From a virus, in IMG/VR virus record IMGVR_UViG_3300042691_035814, positions 1 to 64,000 of that record: a stretch of DNA of 64,000 bases; one strand, 5' to 3'. Position 1 is the stretch's first letter. Every line of letters starts with the position of its first letter. Made by a program: the position numbers and the translations under genes. The notes under the pieces were generated by a model that was not told the DNA's origin, did not search any database, and saw only the letters and a list, made by a program, of their open reading frames with translations. This document shows, piece after piece, positions 1 to 8,236 of the stretch.

Positions 1-233
1 GTAGAGATATTTCTTACGCAATTAGAACAAAGATTTCAATACTGAAAAACCATGTTAATGGTTTACAGTATAAAGATGGTAAGATAATTGCGGTACCTCA
101 AGGTTACATTTCCGATACTAAGGAAGCACTTGAAGAATACAAGAAAAAATATTCTGATTATTGGAATGGTATTTTACAAGGTACAGGTGAAATTCAACTT
201 AGTGAATCAACTGAACCTGAAATAGACGAATAG
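1..233 (+). CDS. C-terminal fragment of an unknown phage protein
   Basis: An open frame enters from the left edge (reading from base 3) and ends with TAG at 231-233, leaving 76 visible residues. The visible part is mostly charged and probably helical, with a Lys/Glu/Tyr-rich stretch in the middle, and it ends in an acidic tail (ESTEPEIDE). I recognise no domain and cannot assign a function from the tail alone. It sits 27 bases before the exonuclease gene on the same strand, so it probably shares a transcript with the replication genes. Confidence that it is coding is good; identity is unknown. Confidence 0.7.
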   Translation, partial: RDISYAIRTKISILKNHVNGLQYKDGKIIAVPQGYISDTKEALEEYKKKYSDYWNGILQGTGEIQLSESTEPEIDE

Positions 234-260
234 TATTTTTTAACTTTAATAAAATGGTTA

Positions 261-1280
261 ATGTCGGTTTTACTTGTTGATGGTGACAATTTACTTACAA
301 TCGGTTTTTTTGGTCTCAAGAATTACTTCTATAAGGGGCAACACATTGGAGGAATCTATCATTTCCTTAATACTCTTAGAAGAAGTTTTGAAGCATACCA
401 TTTAGATAAAATTGTTGTCTTTTGGGACGGTGAAGAATCATACAGAACAAGAAAAATTATCTATTCTCCTTATAAAGAGAACAGAAGGAAAAGAATTAAA
501 AGTGAGGAAGAGTTAAGTTCCTATTTATATCAAAGAAATAGAATTAAAAAATATCTTGAGGAAGTTTATGTTCGTCAAGGTGAATATGAGTTCTGTGAGA
601 CAGATGATTGTATCGCATATTATACACACAATTCACCAAATGAGAAAAAAATTGTTTATTCTTCTGATGGGGACTTGACTCAACTTATCTCTGAGACCAC
701 AAGTATTTATAATCCTTCACATCAAAAATTATATAAACCTGGTGATGTATACATTTATGACAAACAAGAAGTCATAATTGAAAATGTAAAACACATAAAA
801 ATGTTGTGTGGTGATTCATCAGATAACATTGCTGGTATTAAAAATTTTGGTATTAAAAAACTGTTCATTTTATTTCCTGAAATAAAAGATAAGAAAGTAA
901 CATTAGAAGAAATAAAAAACAGAGCAAATGAATTGTTTGAACAAGATAAGAACAATTATTTGATAAAAAATTTTATAACAGGTGTTACAAAGTATGGTGT
1001 TTTAGGTGAGGAATTTTTTGAGTTAAATAAAAAAATTGTCAGTTTAGATGAACCTATATTGACAGAAGACGCAAAAGAAAATATTGATTTATTAATCAGT
1101 GAAAATCTTGACCCGGAAGGTAGATCATATAAAAATACAATGAAAATGATGATGGAAGATGGAATTTTTAATCTTCTTCCAAAATCAGATGACGCTTGGA
1201 TAAACTTTCTAAATCCTTTTCTGAGATTAACTAGAAAAGAAAAAAATAAAAGAATAATAAAAATCAAAAATCATGAGTAA
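261..1280 (+). CDS. 5'-3' exonuclease / RNase H (FEN family, T4 Rnh-like)
   Basis: A 339-residue protein of the flap endonuclease / 5'-3' exonuclease family, expected to remove RNA primers and 5' flaps during lagging-strand synthesis. The PIN-type metal centre is visible: D7 and D9 in LLVDGDN, D56 in FWDG, E113 and the D115-D116 pair, and D136/D138 in SSDGD. The helix-3-turn-helix DNA-binding element with GDSSDN at 184-189 followed by AGIKNFGIKK is diagnostic. The length is close to T4 RNase H (about 305 residues) with a longer C-terminus. An ATG at 254 is in another frame, so 261 is the start. It lies directly upstream of the helicase operon and overlaps the next gene by 8 bases. Family assignment is firm; whether it is primarily RNase H or exonuclease in vivo is inference. 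Confidence 0.9.
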   Translation: MSVLLVDGDNLLTIGFFGLKNYFYKGQHIGGIYHFLNTLRRSFEAYHLDKIVVFWDGEESYRTRKIIYSPYKENRRKRIKSEEELSSYLYQRNRIKKYLEEVYVRQGEYEFCETDDCIAYYTHNSPNEKKIVYSSDGDLTQLISETTSIYNPSHQKLYKPGDVYIYDKQEVIIENVKHIKMLCGDSSDNIAGIKNFGIKKLFILFPEIKDKKVTLEEIKNRANELFEQDKNNYLIKNFITGVTKYGVLGEEFFELNKKIVSLDEPILTEDAKENIDLLISENLDPEGRSYKNTMKMMMEDGIFNLLPKSDDAWINFLNPFLRLTRKEKNKRIIKIKNHE

Positions 1281-1704
1281 TCAAGAAGTAACGAAATTCG
1301 AATTCCTTTTAACATTAGGAGGAAACATTGTTTGTCAACGTTATTTTAACGTAAAAGACCACAACCCAAAATCCAGAAGGTCAATGGATATACATTATTA
1401 TGTAAAAGATGTTTGTGAACAAATAGAACACGATTTAAAAATTAAAAGCTCAAATTATTTGTGTGAGAATCAAAACTCATATCATTCTATTGAAAGCACA
1501 GACGAAAATGTAGACCATTTTCTTTTGGAAATTAAAATTGTCGATGAAGTTTTTGTTCAGAGAATATTTCCGGCTTATTTGTATCATCCAAAGGCAAGAT
1601 ATACGGTTGATATTAGACCAAAATTGAAGAGAATTCTTTCAGACTTAACTGATATTTTATCTTCAAGAGAATTAGAAACAACATATCTACAATACGAACT
1701 TTAA
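1273..1704 (+). CDS. unknown phage protein in replication operon
   Basis: A 143-residue protein I do not recognise. It starts 8 bases inside the end of the exonuclease gene and ends 12 bases before the helicase, which argues for translational coupling and a replication-related role. The sequence is a mixed alpha/beta globular type with no signal peptide or membrane segment. Possible roles would be a helicase loader or a single-strand binding accessory, but no motif supports either and I do not assign one. Confidence 0.8.
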   Translation: MSNQEVTKFEFLLTLGGNIVCQRYFNVKDHNPKSRRSMDIHYYVKDVCEQIEHDLKIKSSNYLCENQNSYHSIESTDENVDHFLLEIKIVDEVFVQRIFPAYLYHPKARYTVDIRPKLKRILSDLTDILSSRELETTYLQYEL

Positions 1705-1716
1705 TTAAACTATTAT

Positions 1717-3093
1717 ATGCAAGAAAAAAATTTTGGGTACTTAGGTTTTTCATTTCAACAATCTTTGATTAAGGCAATAATAGAAGATAAAAAGTATGGA
1801 GAAACTATAATTGATGTACTAGAGAGTAAATATTTTGAAAATCAATCTTTCAGGTACATAATGGAGAACCTGAAAGAGTATTATACAAAATATAATAAAA
1901 TACCTGATTATCAAACTGTTGCACAAAAAATCACAGCAGAGACAGGAAATATCGAGTCTTCTCAAATACATTTAGATACTCTTCAAATAATAAAAGACGC
2001 AAATTTAGAAACATCTTATGTAAAAGACACTGCTTTAAATTTCTGTAAACAACAAAATTTAAAAAGAGAATTAAAGATAGTTTCAAATATTATTGAAAGT
2101 GGTGAATTTGAATCTTATTCTAAAATTGAAAAGATAATTCAAATGGCATTACAAGTCGGAATTCATTCAGATGATGCAACTGATATTTTTCACGACATTG
2201 ATGCAGCGTTAGAAAAAAATGCAAGAGAAGCAATACCAACAGGTATTGTAGGTATGGATAATTTATTGAAGGGTGGTTTAGGTAGAGGTGAACTTGGAGT
2301 TGTTTTGGCACCAACCGGAACAGGTAAAACAACATTACTTACTAAAATTGCCAATACCGCTTACAATTATAACTTCAATGTTCTTCAAATATTTTTTGAA
2401 GATAATCACGCACAAATTAGACAAAAACATTTTACAATATGGACAGGTATTTCACCTGATGAACAATTATTAAATGTTGATGCAGTTAAAGAAAAAGTAA
2501 AAGAAGCTGAAGAGAGGTCAACAGGAAATATCAGATTGTTGAAATTTCCAAGTGATAGTATAAGTGTTAGTGATATTAAATCTAAAATCAGAAAAATGAT
2601 TTCTGATGGTTTTAAAATTGATTTATTAGTTTTAGATTATGTTGATTGTATTTCACCTGAAAGGTCGGCAGATGGTGAAGAATGGAAAGGAGAAGGATCA
2701 ATTATGAGAAGTTTAGAAGCAATGACTAGTGAATTTAATATTGCCATTTGGACCGCGACTCAAGGTAACAGAAATTCAATCTCATCAGAAATTGTAAATT
2801 CAGACCAAATGGGTGGGTCAATCAAAAAAGCACAAATTGCACACGTAATCATATCTATTGCAAAAACGATAGAACAAAAAGAACACAAACTGGCCACACT
2901 AACTCTACTTAAGTCAAGGATTGGTCAAGACGGGGTTGTTTTCCAAAATTGTAAGTTTGATAACGAATATTTGGTGATTAACACCGATACTCAAAATACC
3001 TTACTTGGTCATCAAGAAGAGAGACAACAGAACAATCAAAATAGAGCTAGAGAGGCGTTTTTACAAAGACAACAGGTAGGAAATAGAAGGTAA
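1717..3093 (+). CDS. replicative DNA helicase, DnaB/gp41 family
   Basis: A 458-residue RecA-fold hexameric helicase expected to unwind DNA at the phage fork and recruit the phage primase. The N-terminal 150 residues look like the helical DnaB N-domain. The C-terminal motor has Walker A APTGTGKTT at 198-206, the catalytic Glu in FFEDN near 228, Walker B LLVLDY at 303-308, and a downstream WTATQGNR segment matching the family's H3/H4 region near 346-353. The C-terminus is Gln/Arg/Asn-rich and probably disordered. Length matches T4 gp41 (475) and bacterial DnaB (about 470). No intein interrupts the Walker A site, a common insertion point. Confidence 0.93.
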   Translation: MQEKNFGYLGFSFQQSLIKAIIEDKKYGETIIDVLESKYFENQSFRYIMENLKEYYTKYNKIPDYQTVAQKITAETGNIESSQIHLDTLQIIKDANLETSYVKDTALNFCKQQNLKRELKIVSNIIESGEFESYSKIEKIIQMALQVGIHSDDATDIFHDIDAALEKNAREAIPTGIVGMDNLLKGGLGRGELGVVLAPTGTGKTTLLTKIANTAYNYNFNVLQIFFEDNHAQIRQKHFTIWTGISPDEQLLNVDAVKEKVKEAEERSTGNIRLLKFPSDSISVSDIKSKIRKMISDGFKIDLLVLDYVDCISPERSADGEEWKGEGSIMRSLEAMTSEFNIAIWTATQGNRNSISSEIVNSDQMGGSIKKAQIAHVIISIAKTIEQKEHKLATLTLLKSRIGQDGVVFQNCKFDNEYLVINTDTQNTLLGHQEERQQNNQNRAREAFLQRQQVGNRR

Positions 3094-3213
3094 AAATTTT
3101 TTTTTCACAGACCTGGATTTTGAAAAATATATATGGTATTTATCTTTACCTCAATCAAAATCGGCGCCAAAAATGATGAGAAATAATACATAAAAAATTA
3201 AAAAAAGTTACAC
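3094..3213 (+). promoter_or_regulatory. intergenic leader before the reductase gene
   Basis: A 120-base gap between helicase and reductase. It has a T-run just after the helicase stop, a TATTTAT element at 3137-3143 like those before many other genes here, and a small GC-richer patch (TCGGCGCC, 3161-3168). No convincing hairpin terminator. The TATTTAT lies about 70 bases before the ATG, farther than at other sites, so a promoter with a real 5' leader is possible but unproven. Confidence 0.3.
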
Positions 3214-5124
3214 ATGAATTTCAAAGATATCGAAGTCCCATGGGGAGAAATCGGTTACATTACATTTAAACGAACCTATTCAAGAAGAATAAAAGAAGAT
3301 GACCCTAATTCAAAAACAGAAGAATTTTGGCAAGTAATTCAAAGAGAACTTGATGCATCAGATAAACAATTAAACGTTGGTTTTACTGAGGAAGAAAAAG
3401 AAAGATATGCAGAATTAAGAATGAAATTAAAGTTCTCAACTGCAGGAAGATTTATGTGGCAGTTAGGTACAAAAACGGTAGATAAATTGGGTTTACCGTC
3501 TTTACAAAATTGTGCTTTTACCGTGGTGAATTCACCTATCAGACCATTTACTTGGGCGTTTGAAATGTTGATGTTAGGTAGCGGTGTTGGATACAATATT
3601 CAAAAACATAATGTGTATCAATTACCTAAACTTAAAAATAAAATTAAGATTGAAAGAAAGGACACAAAAGATGCGGATTACATCGTTCCTGACAGTAGAG
3701 AAGGATGGGTAAAATTACTTGGTAAGGTATTAAAAGCTCATTTTTATGGTGGAGAAGGGTTCACCTACTCAACTATTTGTATTCGTTCAAAAGGAGCGCC
3801 AATTAAAGGATTTGGCGGTACATCTTCAGGTCCGGAAGATTTGTGTTGGGGTATTAATGAAATTCATAAAATTTTAAATAGTAGGTCAAATAAAAAACTA
3901 AGACCAATTGATTGTTTAGATATTATGAACATCATTGGTTCTGTAGTTGTTGCGGGAAATGTTAGAAGGTCAGCACAAATTGCATTAGGTGATTTTGATG
4001 ATTTAGAGTTTTTGAAAGCAAAAAGATGGGATTTAGGTACCATTCCTAACTGGAGAGCAATGAGCAACAACTCAGTTATCGCTCCTGAAGATATTGATGA
4101 ACTACCTAATGAATTTTGGGAGACATACAATCAGGGAGAACCATATGGTTTAATTAACTTGGAATTATCAAGAAGCGTTGGTAGAACAGGTGAAACACAA
4201 TATCCTGACCCTGACGTAGAAGGATTTAACCCTTGTGCAGAACAATCTTTAGCAAATTTTGAAACGTGTTGTTTAGGTGAAGTTTATCTTCCAAATATCG
4301 ATAGTTATGATGAATTGAAAGAGGTTCTGACATATGTATACAGAATGAATAAACATTCTTTGGCGTTACATTGTTCATTGAAAGAAACAGAAACAGTAGT
4401 TAATAAAAACATGAGAATGGGTATTGGTATGACCGGTATCCTACAAGCAACTGAAGAACAACAATCATGGTTAAAAGATGCGTATGTTTGGTTAAGAGGG
4501 TATGATAAATGGTATTCAGGTGAGAAAGGTTTCCCTGAAAGTATCAAATTAACTACAGTTAAACCAAGTGGTACATTGAGTCTACTTGCAGGTGTTACTC
4601 CAGGCGTGCACCCGAACCCAGCGGGTCCTTACTATATCAGAAGAGTTCGTATTTCTTCACATTCACCATTAGTTGAGGTTTGTAGAAAACATGGTTACCC
4701 AATTGAATATCAAAGAAAATTTGATGGTTCAGAGGACAAATCAACCATGGTTATTTCATTCCCATGTAAATTACCTGAAACAACACCAGTTGCCGCTGAT
4801 TATGACTGGAAGACACAAATGGACATGGTTAGAAGAATGCAATCAGAGTGGTCTGATAATTCAGTAAGTTGTACCGTATATTACAAGAAAGAGGATATGG
4901 AAGACATTAAAGAGTACTTGAGAAAACATTTTAAAAATGAAATCAAAACAGTATCCTTCTTGTTGTACTATGGACACGGATTTGACCAAGCACCATACGA
5001 AACGATTACTAAAGAACAGTATGAAGATATGGTTGGTAAAACCAAACCAATAACCTCTGTTGAATTTAAAGAGGATGAAATGGAATTACAAGAATGTGCA
5101 ACCGGTGCGTGTCCAATCAAATAA
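3214..5124 (+). CDS. adenosylcobalamin-dependent class II ribonucleoside-triphosphate reductase
   Basis: A 636-residue reductase that makes dNTPs from NTPs using coenzyme B12, in the monomeric RTPR (Lactobacillus leichmannii) family. Key residues align with the reference enzyme: C100 (LQNCAF) for C119; the N339-P-C341-A-E343 active-site loop for N406/C408/E410; C352 eleven residues later for C419; and the C-terminal shuttle pair C628/C633, five apart as in C731/C736. At 636 versus 739 residues it is a compact version. It needs no separate radical-generating subunit but depends on host B12 supply. The C-terminal cysteine pair needs re-reduction; thioredoxin and glutaredoxin genes lie near 52 kb. 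The 3' end overlaps the next small gene. Confidence 0.93.
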   Translation: MNFKDIEVPWGEIGYITFKRTYSRRIKEDDPNSKTEEFWQVIQRELDASDKQLNVGFTEEEKERYAELRMKLKFSTAGRFMWQLGTKTVDKLGLPSLQNCAFTVVNSPIRPFTWAFEMLMLGSGVGYNIQKHNVYQLPKLKNKIKIERKDTKDADYIVPDSREGWVKLLGKVLKAHFYGGEGFTYSTICIRSKGAPIKGFGGTSSGPEDLCWGINEIHKILNSRSNKKLRPIDCLDIMNIIGSVVVAGNVRRSAQIALGDFDDLEFLKAKRWDLGTIPNWRAMSNNSVIAPEDIDELPNEFWETYNQGEPYGLINLELSRSVGRTGETQYPDPDVEGFNPCAEQSLANFETCCLGEVYLPNIDSYDELKEVLTYVYRMNKHSLALHCSLKETETVVNKNMRMGIGMTGILQATEEQQSWLKDAYVWLRGYDKWYSGEKGFPESIKLTTVKPSGTLSLLAGVTPGVHPNPAGPYYIRRVRISSHSPLVEVCRKHGYPIEYQRKFDGSEDKSTMVISFPCKLPETTPVAADYDWKTQMDMVRRMQSEWSDNSVSCTVYYKKEDMEDIKEYLRKHFKNEIKTVSFLLYYGHGFDQAPYETITKEQYEDMVGKTKPITSVEFKEDEMELQECATGACPIK

Positions 5125-5287
5125 ACTAATAGAAAATATCGATTACTATATCGACAAGGAGTCAGGACTTATGGTTCTGACTTCTTTTTTTCATTTAAAA
5201 AGAGGGTTTTGCTGCGGGAATGGTTGTAAACATTGCCCTTTTGAACCAAAATATATAAAAAATAATAAAAACAAGAAAAACCCATAA
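5060..5287 (+). CDS. DUF5522 small cysteine-rich protein
   Basis: A 75-residue protein whose core (Tyr-Tyr-Ile then LKRGFCCGNGCKHCPF) matches DUF5522, a short Cys-rich family found mainly in Bacteroidota. The CC-x3-C-x2-C cluster could bind a metal, which is inference. The only ATG lies 65 bases inside the reductase gene; a GTG at 5105 would give a 60-residue form with a 20-base overlap, and the conserved region starts after that point, so the start is uncertain. The stop codon at 5285-5287 sits inside the terminator hairpin. Function is unknown. Confidence 0.75.
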   Translation: MNLKRMKWNYKNVQPVRVQSNKLIENIDYYIDKESGLMVLTSFFHLKRGFCCGNGCKHCPFEPKYIKNNKNKKNP

Positions 5288-5301
5288 TTTATGGGTTTTT
5301 T
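5276..5301 (+). terminator. Rho-independent terminator after the reductase operon
   Basis: Perfect inverted repeat AAAACCCATAA / TTATGGG with the downstream arm running into a T-tract (5295-5301). It ends the exonuclease-helicase-reductase-DUF5522 transcript. The DUF5522 stop codon lies within the stem. The A-run upstream and T-run downstream make it plausible in both directions. Confidence 0.85.
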
Positions 5302-5307
5302 AATTTA

Positions 5308-5337
5308 CTATAAAATGAGTTTTATATATAATATAGT
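5308..5337 (+). promoter_or_regulatory. candidate promoter before the 175-residue gene
   Basis: A TATA-rich run (TTTATATATAATATAG, about 5320-5335) immediately after the terminator and ending at the ATG at 5338. A new transcript must start between the terminator and this gene unless read-through occurs. There is no clear -33 element; assigned by position and composition only. Confidence 0.3.
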
Positions 5338-5865
5338 ATGAAAAAAGTACAAATTTTAAGTAAAAAAAATGCGGATAGAATGTATCCTTTTTTGTGCACA
5401 AAATTCCAAATATATTTTAATTATGTGATTAACAATTATGAACCTGAATCAATAGAATATGAAATAGAACAAGATTTAATTGATTATTCATATATGGTAA
5501 ACGCAACACCACCCGTATTAATACCTTTGTTTCATAAAATACTTAAACCTTCACCACCAATTAAAAATCCAATACTTAGATTTTTTAAAAAAGTTAGATT
5601 GTTTTTAAAATACGAAAGATTTTTTATTAAAAAAATTGACCCGAGTTTAATTAGGATTGGTGAAAAAATGACAATAACTCAAGATTTAAGAAGAAAAAAT
5701 TTCAAAAAATTGTTAGTTAAAAGAACAGAACATGGTCTTGAAAGTGTTACTAATTCAAATGTATTTTGGTCAAATGAAGAATTTAAATATTTGAGAGGAA
5801 TAAAAGATAATTCTACCGAATATTTGAATTGTCAATTTAATGGGTATAAACCTCATTCGTTATAA
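5338..5865 (+). CDS. unknown basic phage protein
   Basis: A 175-residue Lys/Arg-rich protein with no family I recognise. It has two hydrophobic-basic stretches (around 60-100, with repeated Phe-Phe-Lys-Lys motifs) but no clear membrane segment. It stands alone between the terminator at 5.3 kb and the baseplate operon, after its own promoter-like sequence, so it may be expressed at a different time from the tail genes. Confidence 0.7.
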   Translation: MKKVQILSKKNADRMYPFLCTKFQIYFNYVINNYEPESIEYEIEQDLIDYSYMVNATPPVLIPLFHKILKPSPPIKNPILRFFKKVRLFLKYERFFIKKIDPSLIRIGEKMTITQDLRRKNFKKLLVKRTEHGLESVTNSNVFWSNEEFKYLRGIKDNSTEYLNCQFNGYKPHSL

Positions 5866-5884
5866 TTAATTTTATTCTTCTTTA

Positions 5885-5891
5885 TATTTAT
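5885..5891 (+). promoter_or_regulatory. TATTTAT element before the baseplate operon
   Basis: TATTTAT ending 4 bases before the ATG of the gp25-like gene. One of about ten such elements found close to start codons here (also 8223, 16245, 29177, 32017, 39248, 45047, 49892, 52494, 62548). Candidate late-promoter -10-like element; if it is one, the transcript would be nearly leaderless. Confidence 0.35.
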
Positions 5892-5895
5892 TGAT

Positions 5896-6348
5896 ATGGC
5901 GGTAACATACGGTATAGATTATCCATTTAGAGACAGTTTAAAAGGTGATTTTTTAAAATTAACTGAATCACCTGAAAGAGAAGTTAGAGCTAACTTATTA
6001 CATCTTATTCTGACAAGAAAAGGTACCAGATATTATTTACCTGATTTTGGTACAAGAATATATGAATATATTTTTGAACAAAACGATTTCATATCACACG
6101 CACAAATAGAAGAAGAAATAAGAGAAGCGGTTAGAAAGTATATACCAAATTTGGACATTAATTCAATCGAAGTATTATCAGCGGAAAATGATGAAGATTT
6201 AGATTATGGAGCAATGGAAGATGAGGACACAAGATTATTTAGAGCCTCGTCATCATCTGCTAAACCGTATACCGCTAGAGTTAAAATCGATTATACGGTA
6301 AATAACGGTGCATTTGCGTCATCCGATTTTATAATTATAAACATATAA
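5896..6348 (+). CDS. baseplate wedge protein, gp25/gpW-like
   Basis: A 150-residue protein of the T4 gp25 / P2 gpW lysozyme-like baseplate family. The pattern of this fold is visible: a short N-terminal FRD-x-LKGDF segment, RANLLHLILTRKGTRYYLPDFGTRI in the centre (about 33-57) with the family's E/L-x6-T-x-x-G-x-R-x-x-x-P-x-F-G signature, and a following IEEEIREAVRKYIP helix. It is the inner sheath-initiator/wedge component of contractile tails. It is followed at once by the gp6-like gene, the same order as W-J in P2, which supports the call. An acidic insertion around 97-115 is unusual. The enzymatic lysozyme activity is lost across the family. Confidence 0.88.
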   Translation: MAVTYGIDYPFRDSLKGDFLKLTESPEREVRANLLHLILTRKGTRYYLPDFGTRIYEYIFEQNDFISHAQIEEEIREAVRKYIPNLDINSIEVLSAENDEDLDYGAMEDEDTRLFRASSSSAKPYTARVKIDYTVNNGAFASSDFIIINI

Positions 6349-6349
6349 T

Positions 6350-8182
6350 ATGGCAAAAAAGATATCATACGCTATTAGAGATTTTGCGGGTTTAAGACAA
6401 GAGTTGGTTAATATGTCGAAAGAATATTATCCTGACTTAGTTAAAAATACTAATGACGCATCAATATATTCAGTTCTTTTAGATATAAATGCTGCGGTTG
6501 CGGATAATTTACACTTTCATATAGACAGAGTTTGGCAAGAAACAATGTTGGATTTTGCTCAACAGAGACAATCACTATTTCATATTGCAAAAACATATGG
6601 AATGAGATTACCGGGTAACAGACCTTCAGTGGCGTTGTGTGATTTTTCTGTAAATGTTCCGGTTAGAGGAGATAAGGAAGATGAAAGATATCTTGGTGTG
6701 TTAAAAAGTGGTGCTCAAGTTTCAGGAGGAGGTCAAATATTTGAAACAATTGAAGATATTGATTTCTCAAAACCATTTAATAGTAGGGGTGAACCTAATA
6801 GATTAAAAATACCAAATTTTGATGGTAATAATAAATTAATTTCATATACAATCGTAAAAAGAGAACCTGTGGTAAACGGGGTATCAAGAATATACAGAAG
6901 AGTAATTACAGAATTAGACCAAAAACCTTTCTTGAAATTGTATTTACCAGAACAAAATGTTTTAGGTGTCACTTCGGTTATTCATAAAGAAGGGACATCA
7001 TTCGGGGGTAATCCAACATCAAACGAATTTACTTCACAAACAAATAGGTGGTATGAAGTTAAATCTTTAGTTCAAGATAAAGTTTTTGTACCAAATCCAA
7101 CTCAAGCGTCAGATACATCTAATTTTATTGCGGGTGATTACATAAAAGTAGAAAATAAGTTTATCACAGAATATACTCCCGAAAATTACTTTTCATTGAC
7201 ATTTGGTTCAGGTGCGGTTGACCCTATGGAAAATTTAGATAGTTTTATTGAAGGTAATATGAAAGTTAATTTAGGTACCTATCTCAATAATTTATCATTG
7301 GGTAGAACACCTAAAGCAAATACAACTGTTTTCGTAAAATATAGAGTTGGTGGTGGTAAGGATAGTAATTTAGGTGTTAGTGTAATAACTAGTGTAGATA
7401 ACGTTGAATTTAATGTTCAAGGACCTAATTCAAACACAAATACTCAGGTTATTCAATCTTTAACGGTTACAAACGTAACACCAGCAATTGGGGGTGCGGA
7501 TCAACCGACAATTGAAGAAATGAGAAACATGATTGCATATAATTTTGCTGCTCAGAACAGAGCGGTAACATTAAATGATTACAAATCTTTAATTGAAAAT
7601 ATGCCATCAACTTACGGAGCGCCTGCTAAAGTAAATGTTATGGAAGAGGACAATAAAGTTAGAATTAAATTATTGTCATATGACCAAGATGGTAATCTTA
7701 CTGATATAGTTTCAGATACACTTAAAAATAACATTTCAAATTACTTAACAGAGTATAGAATGTTAAACGATTATATCGATATCGTGACAGGTGAGGTTAT
7801 TGATTTAGCTTTAGAAATTGATTTAGTTTTAGATAAAAATGAAAGTCAAACGGATATACTTAAATCTGTAATTCAAGAAATTACTACATATTTCTCCATA
7901 GATAAAAGAAAAATGGGTGACCCTTTACTTGTTGGTGATTTGAATAAAATGATAGGAAATGTTGGCGGAGTTGCTAACGTCATCGACACAAGGGTTTTTA
8001 ATAATATAGGAGGAGAATACTCAACCGCTGAAGTGTCTCAATCATATAAAGACAGTATTACTAAAGAAATTCAACAATCAGATTCAACTATATTTATGAA
8101 ATCTAATCAAATTTATCAAATTAGATTCCCTAATAAAGATATAAGAATTAGAGTTAAAACTTTAGCTACGACTACATTTTAA
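6350..8182 (+). CDS. baseplate wedge protein, gp6/gpJ-like
   Basis: A 610-residue homologue of T4 gp6 / P2 gpJ, the wedge protein that forms the inner baseplate ring. The N-terminus describes a helical region rich in Asp/His (VADNLHFHIDRVWQE, about 50-64), and the C-terminal half has the conserved TIEEMR-x5-Y-x-F-AAQNRAVTLNDYK segment near 385-410 typical of gpJ-like proteins. It starts one base after the gp25-like stop. T4 gp6 is 660 residues, so length fits. Together with gp25 it identifies a contractile tail. Confidence 0.88.
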   Translation: MAKKISYAIRDFAGLRQELVNMSKEYYPDLVKNTNDASIYSVLLDINAAVADNLHFHIDRVWQETMLDFAQQRQSLFHIAKTYGMRLPGNRPSVALCDFSVNVPVRGDKEDERYLGVLKSGAQVSGGGQIFETIEDIDFSKPFNSRGEPNRLKIPNFDGNNKLISYTIVKREPVVNGVSRIYRRVITELDQKPFLKLYLPEQNVLGVTSVIHKEGTSFGGNPTSNEFTSQTNRWYEVKSLVQDKVFVPNPTQASDTSNFIAGDYIKVENKFITEYTPENYFSLTFGSGAVDPMENLDSFIEGNMKVNLGTYLNNLSLGRTPKANTTVFVKYRVGGGKDSNLGVSVITSVDNVEFNVQGPNSNTNTQVIQSLTVTNVTPAIGGADQPTIEEMRNMIAYNFAAQNRAVTLNDYKSLIENMPSTYGAPAKVNVMEEDNKVRIKLLSYDQDGNLTDIVSDTLKNNISNYLTEYRMLNDYIDIVTGEVIDLALEIDLVLDKNESQTDILKSVIQEITTYFSIDKRKMGDPLLVGDLNKMIGNVGGVANVIDTRVFNNIGGEYSTAEVSQSYKDSITKEIQQSDSTIFMKSNQIYQIRFPNKDIRIRVKTLATTTF

Positions 8183-8222
8183 AATCATTTTTATTTATTT
8201 TAATAGAAAATAACATCGTTTC

Positions 8223-8229
8223 TATTTAT
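8223..8229 (+). promoter_or_regulatory. TATTTAT element before the giant baseplate protein
   Basis: TATTTAT 7 bases before the ATG at 8237, in the 54-base gap after the gp6-like gene; a related TTTATTTATTTT run lies about 30 bases further upstream. Same class as the element at 5885. Confidence 0.3.
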
Positions 8230-8236
8230 TATAAGA

